Assembly: GCA_023055425.1 (NCBI GenBank) | Contig: JALGPY010000010.1 | Span: forward strand, 15,039,363 to 15,103,362 | Direction of reading: 5' to 3' | Source: Linanthus parryae | Taxonomy: Eukaryota > Streptophyta > Magnoliopsida > Ericales > Polemoniaceae | Length of the DNA: 64,000 nucleotides | Shown here: positions 11,586 through 21,789 of the stretch, one piece after another | Numbering within the stretch: position 1 is the stretch's first letter | How the letters are laid out: each line of letters starts with the position of its first letter | Program-made: the position numbers and the translations under genes | Notes under the pieces: model-generated | Told to the model about the DNA's origin: nothing | What the model saw: only the letters and a program-made list of their open reading frames with translations | The model's database searches: none

Positions 11586-12390
11586 AATTTTGTTCCAGAT
11601 TTTGTTCTTTTATACCTTGGAAAGTAACAATTTTGTTTCTACCAACAAGGGTTGGAAGGCCCAAATATTTATCATGATTATTGTTTACATGAATGTTTAG
11701 AATCTGGGTGATATCGTGCTTAATATGGTTACGAACACGGGGACCAAAAAGTATTGAGGATTTAAATTTGTTAATTAATTTTCCCGAGACAGCACAATAT
11801 TGATAGAAGATTGAATTTTGAGTGATAGCATTTGTGGAAGAGGATTTAGCAAAAAAGATGCTATCATCGACAAATTAAAGATGAGTGACACGGGGGGGGG
11901 GGGGACCTTGTCCCGCTTTGACACCTTCTAAAACCCTATCATTAACCGATTGGTGGATAAGACTTGAAAGGCCTTCGGTACAAATAAGAAATAAGTAGGG
12001 ACTCAAAGGATCCCCTTGACGAAGACCCCTAGAAGGGGTAAAACTGTCGCTTTTTGGGCCGTTAATAAGAATGGTAAAAGAGACCGAGGTCACGCAAAGC
12101 ATAATTTTCTCAACAAAGGAAGTAGGAAAGCCCAATTTAGTAAAGATAAGTCTTAAAAAAGACCATTCAATGCGATAGTCCGTGACATTTTTAGGGATTT
12201 TGCATTTAGGGATTAAGGTAATGCAAGTGTCATTAATAGCGGAGATGTCACCACCATTATTTAGAAAATCAAGACACATGGAAATGACGTCATTACCAAT
12301 AATAGGCCAATAAGTATTGTAAAAGATAGCAGGTAAACCGTCAGGTCCAGGGGCTTTAAGTGGTCCTATGGACTGTAAAGCATCTAACAT
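11586..12390 (-). pseudogene. LINE ORF2: reverse transcriptase core, internally deleted
   Basis: Starts LKAPGPDGLPAIFY and CITLIPK, reaches NVTDYR, then jumps to IEWSFLRLIF. The segment that should lie between these, with the first catalytic Asp of the palm, is gone. The join is near 12172 and keeps frame. Next come GLRQGDPLSPYLF, a 13-G run (11892-11904) that still reads as PPPP, and a TAA just before FVDDS, the metal-binding DD box, at about 11860. The enzyme would be inactive. Confidence 0.8.
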
Positions 12391-13533
12391 GTTCGGTAGA
12401 AGGTTTTAATAGCTTCTCAGCCATATAAGTAGTAATTTTAATAGGAACAGAATCTATAGTTTGGTAGAGGTTGATATCGGAGGAAGTTAAATGATCTTTG
12501 TAGAAATTCACAAAACAACTTTTAATATCATTAATATTATGAAAAGTAATGTCATTAGCATCAGTAATAGAAGAGATAGTATTTTTACGTTTGCGGTCCG
12601 AAGCGTGTTTGTGAAAAAACATGGTATAAGAATTCGGTTGTTTGGAAGATAAAAAAGAAAGCCGTTTCAACAAAGTAGTCTTCTCCCTTTTACTGTTAAT
12701 GTAATTTTTGTAACCCCATTTGCGAATGTATTTAACAGTAGAATTTTTCTTATGTAAAAAAGACTGTAAATAATTAGCATTAGGATTTAGGCTAGGCCAA
12801 ACCTGATGGACAATGTCTGTGCACTCCGAGTATCGAGTCCAACCGGCTTGAAAGTGGAAGCGCCGACCAGTTGGATGAAAATGAGGCCCAGCCGATGTTG
12901 AGACAAGCACTGGTAAGTGGTCTGATCCCACTGTCTCGATTACTTCGACTGAGTTATTCGGGTGTTCGACGCGACAGTTCTGTCTAAACTTTCCTGAACC
13001 GAGAAGGGGTGTTCACGACCATTCCACCAGGTAAAGGATTCCCCTTTAAATCCCAGATCACAAAGATAACCGTCCGCAAGAGCATCAACAAATGCATTAA
13101 TCTGACCCCAACTGCGGAAATTCCAACCTCGTTTTTCGGAACCCGTTGTAATTTTGTTGAAATCACCAACAACTAACCACGGGTGTGAAGAACCAGGGTT
13201 GAGGCGACGAAGAAAATCCCAAGAAAAATGTCGATATCTAGCAATAGGATCACCATACAAACCGGTAAAAAAGTAAGGTAACGAATCTGGTTCAGGTGGC
13301 CGTACAAAACAATGGATGTGGTATTTAGTAGAAGAAAGGATTTGGACGTCCACATCCGCAGTCCAAAGAAAACTTAAACCGCCCCCAAGACCAACACGAG
13401 GCTCATGCCAACCCTTACAATATCCCAATTTAAAACGAACTGAATATGCTTTTGGGATCGTAATTTTAGTTTCCATAAGGAATAAGATATCAGGCCGACG
13501 ATCCCTCACTAGGGAGTTGAGGGTTTGGAACGC

Positions 13534-13986
13534 CGAGGCACTCCCCAGACTTCGGCTGGTGATCCAGTGTGTGTGGAGCACAGTATGGTGTGCTGGATGG
13601 TTGCCACGTGGCCAAGATCTGTCAGCTCAGAAAGCACTATCTACAATTAGCACTCCAAGAAGCGATTGTGACTTCAACATATTCTAATGTATCCTTCTCG
13701 TTGTAGGTCAATCCAGTATGCCATTACTCCTAATGCATACACATGTGTTGGATCGTGATATCTCCATATCAATCCAACCCCACACTAGTCTATAGATGAT
13801 TGTTCCATTAATCATTATAATTGACTAGGGATGTTTAAGAATATAACACTTATATTCTAATGACTTCATTCATGTTAACATAGCTCTATATCGATAACAT
13901 AATGAATCGTAAATCCACATATTTGTCACAATTAATTGATTGCCACTAGGGCACAATTCCAACACGAGGCACTCCCCAGACTTCGG
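13534..13986. repeat. 22-bp direct repeats bracketing the insert in the LINE
   Basis: The 22 bases at 13534-13555 and 13965-13986 are identical. Both are LINE ORF2 sequence, so the LINE itself supplies the duplicated bases. Between them lies 409 bp of foreign DNA. The repeat is far longer than the 5 bp left by LTR elements. Confidence 0.9.
13640..13964 (-). mobile_element. Copia LTR fragment inside the LINE
   Basis: The right 325 bp of the insert match the first part of the copia LTR family. On the minus strand it starts TGTTGGAATTGTGCCCTAG at 13964 and runs to a point matching 34215 and 38325. The variant tip GTGCCCTAGTGGCAATC marks a different subfamily from the window's other LTRs. No internal retroelement sequence is present. 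The 84 bp at 13556-13639 are of unknown origin. Confidence 0.75.
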
Positions 13987-14002
13987 ACGTTCCAACTGAA
14001 GG

Positions 14003-15080
14003 TTAACATGATGGTCGGCAGGGCCGATTTCCACCAGCCTCTGCCGATTGTGTGGAGAGAGAAACGTCTCGATCTCCTTTGTATTTTTTAAGTCCATCCT
14101 CTGAATCATCACCAAGACTCCGTTTACCACCAACTGCTGCAATATCTTTAGTCACATTAGTTCCACTTCCCCTAGAAATCAGTCCCAAATCTTCTTCAGT
14201 GTATTCATCATCACTGTCATTAACAGATGAATCATTCTTGGCTTCGTTAAGAAGTTCCAAATCTGATTCTTTCTTCATTATTCGTAACATAAACTGTCCT
14301 TCATCTGAATCTGGATCAATTTCTTCGTGACCTTCCTCGGCACTGCCACCGTGTATTTACTATTAGCATCTAGCTGCGGTGTTGTTGTGCGGGGGATATG
14401 ACACTTCGATGGGATCGCAAACGGACCAAAGGCTGAAGTGGGGTCAGAACTATAACCCAAAACATAATCCAACATGGCTGTTGCAGTCATCCAGTGGCCA
14501 TATTTTTGTGGGATCTGATCTAGGTGTATTTCCAAGTTGGTAACTTCCTCAATTTTACGAATTTCATGCCCCATCCGTCGAAGCTTCTCGTATTTCAGAA
14601 GCACCCATTCAGAACGATCCTCAAGGAGATTAACCAAACAGGCACGCATCAATGGCTCGGCAGTTCGCACCTTAACCTTAACGCGAATGCATTTTCCGAC
14701 GAGAATACCGCGTGTAGGAACCACCACTTCGGGATACCGTCCCATAATCGACCCAATGACCTTACCAGCCTTCTCGTTATATCAGTTTGGAGAAAGGTTC
14801 CATATTTGAACCCAGAGATGCGCTTCGTTGTACAAACATTCTCTCATCCGTTTCCATGGAAACCACTGTTCCATCGCAATCATGGAGCCTCTGTAAAACC
14901 ATGGTTGCCTATCGAGAATTGACTTAAATTGCTCTTCACTCTCAAAAAAAAATTGGTAGATGTTATTCTCTAGGGGAACCACATGAAAACCTACGGGGTC
15001 ATCCCAAGCTTTGGACATCACATTTGTTATATTACCGAAATTAACATTTTTGGTAGTAATGATCTTACCAAAAAAGCTTT
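14003..15080 (-). pseudogene. LINE ORF1: DUF4283-type protein
   Basis: The upstream part reads KIITTKNVNFGNIT, VMSKAWDDPVGFHVVPLENN and PWFYRGSMIAMEQW, the DUF4283 fold of plant LINE ORF1. It stops at TAA after NLSPN (about 14782), then continues MGRYPEVVVPTRGI and WVLLKYEKLRRMGHE. The last block is where a CCHC knuckle should lie, but its cysteines are lost. A frame change near 14285 leads to an acidic tail ending at TAA 14005-14003. Upstream coding towards 15227 is uncertain. Confidence 0.7.
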
Positions 15081-15382
15081 TTCAGCATTCGGCTTGACCA
15101 TCAACCAAAGCTTCCGCTGGAATGGTGACTCCCCGTCCGAGTTGCAGCGCCCTAACATGATCCAAGGACCTTGAAGGTTTTCAGAAACAATAAGCCCACG
15201 CAGGACGTGTGGGTCGACCCAATTCAAATTTCAAACAATTACACGGGATCAATATGTACTGCATTTACTATTTTTTCATTTAAGGGAAGGAGTATTTTCT
15301 TTCCAAGGAAAAGAGGGAAACCCTGGGAGGGCATAGGGCTCGTAAACCCTCGAAGGGCAGAGAACTCGTTTCACCGATCAGG

Positions 15383-15460
15383 ATGTCTCTCTCTGAATCG
15401 CCGACCAGGACCAGCAACTCTCCCTCTGAATCGCCGACCAGCATGTCTACCAGCACGTAA
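15383..15460 (+). CDS. Possible upstream ORF (25 codons) in the cyclin leader
   Basis: ATG at 15383 opens 25 codons, rich in Ser, Thr and Pro, ending TAA 15458-15460. It lies 109 bp before the cyclin ATG. It is built from two copies of a 17-bp unit (CTCTGAATCGCCGACCA) and followed by a CT run. If the transcript starts upstream of it, it could lower translation of the main frame. Expression is not shown by sequence. Confidence 0.3.
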   Translation: MSLSESPTRTSNSPSESPTSMSTST

Positions 15461-15569
15461 TCTCTCTCTCTCTCTCTCTTTCCGTTTTGTGCTTCTCTGC
15501 GAGCTCGGTTTTCTAATATTGACGCTCCATTTCAACGCGCTGTCGACTTGACGGAGCAGAGAATTGAAG

Positions 15570-18252
15570 ATGGGGATTCGCAACCCTAAAAAAGAAGCTA
15601 TTAAGCGGAAGCAACCTTTGGTTATTTCTCCAGTTGGTGATGAACTTGTTAAAGAATTGCTCAAGGAGGAAAAGACATTAGGGTCTACAATGGAGTATGG
15701 TTTGCTCGTCTTACAGGAGGTAAAAAAATCTATTTTCATTGCTGATGGTGCTTCCTAGTAATATTCTATGATTTTTCTTTTCTTTTATTTTTATTTTTTT
15801 TAACTGAAATGTTGGATTTGTGACTGGGTTGCAGGCTTGGGAAAAGTTGAGGTTTCGGCGAATAACAAAATACATGGCAGTCCAGTTCTACCGCCGTACC
15901 TACTGGCAGAAGCCGCCTGACAATGATGTAAGTACCTAAAACCTTTAGGCGCTTGTTTGATTAAATAATGTTTTCTATTTCGGGAACCGGTCAATTTCAA
16001 TCTGTTCATGATAACTGGACCGTTGATAGGAATCTCAAGCATATGCAGGTCATTGTCCCAAGTCGGTGAATTACCATAATCTGTGATTGTGTTTTATACT
16101 GAGTTCAGTTTGATAATAGCTTTAAGGAAACCTCAAACACAACGGAAAATTTAATTTAGACTAGAACTTGAAGCTGGAAACATAATTGAGAACTCTCTGA
16201 AATTTAGTTCTTGTTTACTACTTCATTTGTTAAAATCTACGACATGCCTTTCATGAAAACCACAAGACACGGACCCCATTGAACTTCATGATCTAGGCTT
16301 TGATGTCTTGCCTTTACTTAATCTATGTCATTAAGACTTATAATAGATTGGCAATTAGAATAAGTAACAAAAGTACACCCTGCCGTTTACAGGACCATGT
16401 TAACTAAAACTCAACTTTAGTCCAGTATTTTAACAAATACCATGAAGGTATCCCACCCAAAGTATGTAATGTAATTTGTCGTTGATTAGAAGTGCTAAGA
16501 TTAAATAAGTGAGGCTTATATAAAGGACAAATAAGGAACAATAAAAACCCGCGCTGTAGCCTCAAAGGTGTAGAAAAACAGTGGGTCGACGCTACATTCT
16601 CATGAATTCGATTTATCATTTTGAATTCATTCCCTGGGGTACTTCTACTGGGTGTCAGTAACGGATAGCTGTATATACAGTAATGAGAATAACCTGCTCA
16701 AGAAGCCAGACGGGAATACCTTATTCATCAAGGAGCATAACCTGCTCAAGAAATTTTGTGCGAGTACTATTGTTCAGTCTGTGTTCATATTAATTGATTC
16801 ATATAGAGAGAAAGATCAAGGGACTAAACCTGCTCAGAAAATTGTGCGCGGCCACTATTGCTCAGTCTGTGTTCTTTTTCTTTGTAGAGTAGAGAGAGAT
16901 GCTTGATGGAGATTTAGTGTTAGAAAAATATCTAGACGAAAAGAGTGTTGTGCTATTGTAGTTTCTGCATGTCTCAAGTAATTGAAACTGTTGATTGATA
17001 ATAATTTCAATGTATGGCTCATGGAATTGATTGCTTGGATGAGAACTTGCTCTGTGTTTACTTCCCGAACTCACTTATGACTCTTCCCTTTTGGTTTTTG
17101 CTCTTTCAATTGCTAATGGTGTGTATTATTTAGTCTCTATGAGATGGTTATATTTCCGTTGGCATGCCTCGTAATAGCTGCAAAGTTGGAAGAGACCCAG
17201 TACTTCCATATCGAATTGGACCATTGTTGATGAGGTTCTACCCCCCACCCTTGCTGAGCTCAGTTTGATAATAGCTTTAGAGAAACCTGAAACAAAACGG
17301 AGCCTGATGTTTAATTTAGACTAGAACTGGAAGCTGTAGTTGTGCATGACTGAATTCATTGAAGCTGTTGATTGATAGGATTGACAGGATTGTTTAAATT
17401 CGATGTGCTATGTGGAGTTTCAAAAAGTCCGGATCTGGTTGCTGCTCTTTCGGCTGCTAATGATGTTATTTGTTGATCTCTAGGAGAAGGATATCGTCCC
17501 GTTGGCATGCCTTCTGATAGCTGCAAAGCTGGAAGAGACCCAGTACCCCCATTTCGAACCGGACATTTTTCATGACGTCTTACAGCCCCTTGCTGGTTCC
17601 TTCGATATGGCAAGGATGTACCTTATTGAACTTGATGTGCTGGCAAAACTCAAATGGGAACTTTACTGGGTCACTCCTTTTCACTACCTTGGCTATTTGA
17701 TTCAAAAACTTGATTGCCCAGATGAGTACCGTGGAATTATGTACGATGCTGCAGACCTAATTGTGGAAACTGCACTAGGTGGAAAAATCTACTTCACTTT
17801 TTGAATAAAATCTTGGAATGCTGATGTAGTTTTAACAATGTAATGTGGTTGGTTTCTTTCATTTTGCAGATGATGAGTTCCTGGGTTTTTCACCATCAAC
17901 TATTGCCGCAGCTTCTGTCAACCTGATGTATCTCGAACTCAAACAGACTGATGTTCCCAATGGCTTCTTTGGCCTACTGGACGAGGTAGGATATGAAAAT
18001 ATATAGTGTGAGTATGAACAATTATGAATTCACAATCTGAGTATGACTTCTTTTTTTGCTTGTTTTTATGCACTGTAGGAGAGGCCATACGCTACTCAAA
18101 TGGCATTTTGTTCACTCGCCTCTACCTTTTTCTTGTTTTGTGCACAGGAAAATGTCAAGGCGTGTTTGATGGTCTTGGGGGCATTCCGTGAAAGGAAAAG
18201 AGGAAATGACAAGCATGCCCAGGGGAGTCAGAAGAAGGCGAGAAGATCCTGA
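15570..18252 (+). CDS. D-type-like cyclin, five exons
   Basis: Cyclins activate cyclin-dependent kinases; D-types control entry into the cell cycle. The model joins 15570-15719, 15835-15927, 17484-17778, 17870-17985 and 18148-18252. All introns are GT-AG and in phase, giving 252 residues and TGA at 18250-18252. The best block is PLACLLIAAKLEETQYP (residues 87-103), then ELDVLAKLKWELYWVTPFHY and the second cyclin fold with FLGFSPSTIAAASVNLMYLE. The tail is basic. Residues 1-81 do not show the usual start of the cyclin box, and no LxCxE retinoblastoma-binding motif is visible. The gene may be shortened, or exons 1-2 may be misassigned. The start is the first ATG of the open frame. Intron 2 (1556 bp) holds a broken copy of exon 3. 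Confidence 0.75.
16692..16877. repeat. Short repeats in cyclin intron 2
   Basis: The phrase AACCTGCTCAAGAA occurs at about 16692 and 16738, with a variant at 16827. A longer phrase ending TCAGTCTGTGTTC occurs at about 16773 and 16860. These look like local slippage duplications. Confidence 0.7.
16965..17583 (+). repeat. Tandem duplication in cyclin intron 2 with a broken exon copy
   Basis: 17141-17240 repeats the start of exon 3 (from 17484), including the bases for PLACL-IAAKLEETQY. It has base changes and its acceptor AG is lost (TAT for TAG). Flanking intron sequence is repeated too: 16980 against 17358, and 17101 against 17444. The step is about 340-380 bp. A further shared stretch links 16100-16180 and 17258-17340. 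The copy cannot be spliced as it stands. Confidence 0.75.
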
Positions 18253-18978
18253 ATGATGTTGAACGCCTTTTCTTAAATTCGTATGATTGATCATCCATCA
18301 ATGAATTTTATTGTGGCCATGGATGATAAATTTTGTTGTGCTGCTGTTAGAGTTCGTTCCTCACGGAACTTGGTAGTACGCTGCGTATTGTTTTAACACT
18401 GTTTACGATCCACTTCTTGTCTTTGATTCGTTCCTCTATTGCATAGTAGTATTATTTTGGGTTTCCATGTGCTTTCTTTTTTTGTGTGTGCGAAGTTTTT
18501 ACATACCTCTTCATTGAGATTCTAAAGGATTATATTCAGTACCGTCTGGGGAGAGTATTCAGCTCTACCTGGTGCTCACGTGTTGCTAGAAGCATCACAT
18601 AGCTACTGCGAATCACCCGACGGGTACTCCCTTCTCGAAATACAACATTGAAACTACGAAGCCCGTCCTTGGTTCAAGTTCTTTTCTTACCAGTAGGCAG
18701 TGTCAGGGTTCCTGAGACAGCTTTTATCGTTCAACCGGTAAGACCGTTGGTTCAACCGATCGAGCTGGGGGTTCACATAATTATATTAAATAATTATTTT
18801 ATAAAATATCATAAATTTGTATTAACAGATTTGGGGTTGATTTGGTAATGCCATGATGGTTTAGAGAGTTCGGTAGGAGGTAAGGCGAGAAAGTTATCGT
18901 GGAAATCTACTCAAAAGTGTTAAAGAGAATGTGATATTTAACAAAATCTCTATTAAACAACAAGATAAAATCGGGTGA

Positions 18979-18979
<1 letters not shown>
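18253..18979. other. Downstream of the cyclin gene; interspersed-repeat piece
   Basis: About 18730-18830 carries a 'GGTTCAACCG...GGTTCACATAAT' phrase also found at 19490-19545 and 21284-21345. No gene recognised. Confidence 0.4.

Positions 18980-19016
<37 letters not shown>
18980..19016. repeat. Run of 37 A
   Basis: Uninterrupted A tract. It could be the tail of a retroposed sequence ending here (18840-18979), but no known SINE or target duplication was recognised. Confidence 0.9.
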
Positions 19017-19018
<2 letters not shown>

Positions 19019-19544
19019 ATAAAAAGTCATAAATAGAAAAACAGTTTTCTATTTGAATTTTACTCGTGAACCCATCAATATAACTTTGTTTGGGCTTAAT
19101 AGTATTTTCTTTGGGACACTTCCTTGCTACTATTGAGGGACGCAATGAAAAATGCTTAATTAAGGGAGGTATTTGTAGTTAGTGGAAACTTTGGGGGGGA
19201 AGGGGGTTGGTTAGTTTAGGTCGAAGTGACCCATGAAAACGCCGAAGCTACCGAACACTCCCTACTCCGCGTAGCCAAAGAGAACGGGACGGATGGGTCT
19301 TTGAGCATGATTGTGCTACAAAATTTTAATATACACTATCATTATTATTTAAATCAGGAAATTATATGTGACACGGTTTATTCTATTAATGGCAATCAAT
19401 TTAAGCTCTCGGAACGTGACACCAAATTTTGAAAAAACGACTGGTCAACGAACTTACTAATCATCAATTTGAAGTTCAATCTGACCGACTGTTGGTTCAA
19501 CCGGTCAAACCGCAGGTTCACATAATATTATTCAATATTTATTT

Positions 19545-20748
19545 GGTTTAATTACTTAATGCATATCCCCAGTATGCCGAATCTAGCACTTTGCAACTCC
19601 CTGTTCTAAAACTAGCTGATTGGAACTCCCATTTGCAAAAAATATGTCAATGTGAAACTGGTAAAAAAATTCCATGCATCACTTAAAGGAATATTTCGTT
19701 AGTTGACAAACAAGTCCATTTTGTTAGGGGTAAAGCAGTCTACTCCTTAAAAAAATGAACACCACAACAGCCACCCTCAACTCCGCCACTGCCACCATCA
19801 ACTCCGCCATCCCATACCCAGATTTGATCATGATTTCTTTAATTTTCTTTATAGAAAAAACAAGTTACATTTTTACTACTCCAAATTACCCGGAATTTCC
19901 CCAATTTCACACGAGTAATCCACGACCCGTCAAACTTCTTGTAGAAGGAATCAAGATCTTTGGAGAACAAAATACTGTCGAGGCTTTGATGATAATAAGA
20001 TCTTCTAAGCAAACACGAAAAATTCTATCTGCAATTGAAGAGGGACTGAATTGAAGCATTTGTGGACCATGAACTCAAACAGATCGCAGTAGAAGAAAAC
20101 AAATAAGCTGATTGTTTACCTGCCAATTTATATAACACCCAATCGCCCAATTTATATAACACCCAATTTGCCAAGTTGAAGTTCAGGCAATGCTTCGATT
20201 GAGAAGTCTTCTGGTGGATTCGATTTTGCAGGTGTTTGAGCCATTTGGGGAGAACCCAGTTTCAAAATCACTTGGGGATTGAAGATCAGAGAGTTCAAAG
20301 CTTGAACTCTGATATGGGTTCTAATTTCTGACATAAAAGGTCAAAGATTGGACTGATTTGGAGGAATAAATTGTTGACATCAGTTGAAACTGGAGCTTGG
20401 GGGACAGAGAGGGCTGACTATTGGTTGGCGACTGTTGGAGAAGAAGCTAGAAACGGAGAAGAATCGAGGATGGATCAGAAGGAAAGATGAAAACAGACGC
20501 CGAAGATGGGAGAGAAAGGGTTTTTCTACTTCCTTATCTTCATCTGAGAATTTTCTTTTTCCCTATTTTATTATTTTAAATATGATACTATTTTTAGGCA
20601 TGGATACTATTTTTAGGCATGGAATTTTTTACCAGCTTCACATTGACATATTTTTTGCAAATGGGGGTTTCAATCAGCTAGTTCTAGAACAGGGGGTTGC
20701 AATGTCATTGTTTCGGCATACTGGAGGTAATCATTAAGTAATTAAGCC
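19545..20748. mobile_element. Mutator-like element, non-autonomous
   Basis: The ends are long inverted repeats of about 130 bp: 19545-19676 pairs with 20617-20748, roughly 85% alike by eye. Each starts GGYTTAATTACTTAATG. The flanks TATTTATTT (19536-19544) and TACTTATTT (20749-20757) agree at eight of nine bases. A 9-bp target duplication with long terminal repeats is typical of Mutator-like elements. There is no transposase. The interior looks like captured host gene sequence. It is inserted within a copy of the 'TTCACATAAT' repeat. Confidence 0.8.
19850..20580 (-). pseudogene. Gene fragment carried by the Mutator-like element
   Basis: On the minus strand a leader-like stretch (20580-20245) precedes ATG 20244-20242 and the frame MAQTPAKSNPPEDFSIEALP. 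A plausible donor (GTAAAC, 20119) and acceptor (TTGCAG, 20029) enclose a 91-bp intron. An exon-like stretch with SLDSILFSKDLDSFYKKF follows. A TAA precedes the donor, beside a 22-bp tandem repeat (20123-20168). I do not recognise the parent gene. The layout fits a Pack-MULE. Confidence 0.5.
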
Positions 20749-20795
20749 TACTTATTTTATTTCAGTTTATGAATTTGAGTACAAATTTAACTTTT

Positions 20796-21262
20796 ATGGT
20801 CATTTTGGACACTATCGCAGTGAGAAGAGAAACATGGTTCTCAAGAGAAGTGGAACGTTACAGGTTGGGGTTGTGGTCAGTTACGTCACTATCGTAGTGA
20901 GTATCCTCGGACGAATACAACAAGTTTTGGTGAGGGATCTTAGCAGGGTAGTGTGAACAAACAGTCATAGTTTTATCCTGCACCATCTTAGCTGTCTATT
21001 AGACCACCAAATTCGCAAGGTTCAGGGGGATCCCAACAAACTGTTCATGGTCGAGGAAAAGGGAAATATGGTGGGAAAAGCTAGGGGTTTCAAGGTAGAA
21101 AATTTGCACTATATCCAATTGAGGAGCCCTCAAGTGACAACTCAATGATACGAGGTATATTTTTATCGCACAATACATGGGTAAATGTCCTGTTTGATTC
21201 ATGCACTTCACATTCCTTCATATCTGCTTCATGTGTTTCACTACTAGGCTTATATACGTAAA
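20796..21262 (+). pseudogene. Ty3-gypsy gag zinc-knuckle and protease fragment
   Basis: The frame reads CGQLRHYRSEYPRT, a degraded CCHC knuckle with an upstream half-copy GHFGHYRSE. It then reads HGRGKGKYGG and IRGIFLSHNTWVNVLFDS followed by CTSHSFISASCV. The last part is the aspartic protease site, where DSGAS has become DSCTS. Several stops interrupt it. No LTRs adjoin. Confidence 0.7.
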
Positions 21263-21345
21263 CTCTATATTTTTCTTTGAGAGTGAACTCGCCGGTCAAA
21301 TCGCGGGTTCATATAATAATATTAAATGATTATTTTAAACTATTT

Positions 21346-21500
21346 TATAAATAGGTAAAAGACATTTTTCACCCCTCTATTATGGCTAAAACACATATAC
21401 CCCCCTACACTATGGTTACATACATTTTGGTCCCCTGTCAGAGGAAGGAGGTAACGGCGCACTAATAGAGGGGGGAAAGGACGAAAATACCCCTGAAATT
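21346..21500 (-). repeat. Interspersed repeat, inverted mate of 31195-31412
   Basis: The phrase on the minus strand (CTGACAGGGGACCA, AACCATAGTG, TTTTAGC, ATAATAGAGGGGTG) recurs in plus orientation at about 31310-31400. Class unknown. Confidence 0.65.
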
Positions 21501-21663
21501 TGACAAAATTTCCCACTACAAAAGCCTTTTCCTTCCCTTCTCCTCATTTTGTAACCCTAGCCAACCTTAATTCTTCCTTTATATTTTCCTCCTCTCTTCC
21601 ATATTAAGACATAACCCACCTCCACTATCATAAAGCTCCACCACCTCCAACCTTATCTCTTCC

Positions 21664-21671
21664 CCTCTCTC

Positions 21672-21738
<67 letters not shown>

Positions 21739-21739
21739 T
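21664..21739. repeat. (CT)n microsatellite
   Basis: Nearly uninterrupted CT run. It lies 50 bp before the ATG at 21790, where pyrimidine runs are common in plant leaders. Confidence 0.95.
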
Positions 21740-21789
21740 CCACTTCTCCTATCTCCCGACACAACCCAGTTCAGGTTTAAGCTCCTACG

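Larger units (their letters stand above)
12356..14009 (-). pseudogene. LINE ORF2: endonuclease and linker, split by an insert
   Basis: ORF2 starts at ATG 14009-14007 and reads LTFSWNVRSLGSAS up to 13965. After the insert it resumes at 13533 with AFQTLNSLVRDRRPDILFLM, then ETKI, WLVVGDFNKI and SFTWWNGREHP, and later GSDHLPV at 12931. These are the conserved blocks of L1 apurinic-like endonucleases. Frame changes occur near 12935 and near 12375-12390. An ATG further left, at 13581, belongs to the inserted DNA and would make a chimeric start. Confidence 0.8.
9804..15230 (-). mobile_element. L1-type LINE retrotransposon, decayed
   Basis: Runs on the minus strand. From its 5' side it has ORF1 (nucleic-acid binding), then ORF2 with endonuclease, reverse transcriptase, zf-RVT and RNase H. 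The 3' end is a short A run, seen as seven T at 9804-9810. ORF1 and ORF2 overlap at ATGTTAA (14009-14003): the ORF2 ATG starts inside the ORF1 stop. Damage includes a foreign insert at the start of ORF2, a deletion in the RT core and several frameshifts. The 5' limit near 15230 is approximate, and I could not fix a target-site duplication. Confidence 0.85.

Noticed and set aside
11892..11904. 13-G run as a quadruplex or frameshift signal
   Set aside because: It lies in a dead LINE and keeps the frame as Pro codons. One G run in a pseudogene is most simply replication slippage.
13556..13581. ATG at 13581 as start of the LINE endonuclease
   Set aside because: Those codons come from the inserted filler DNA. 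The original start is the ATG at 14009, which overlaps the ORF1 stop.
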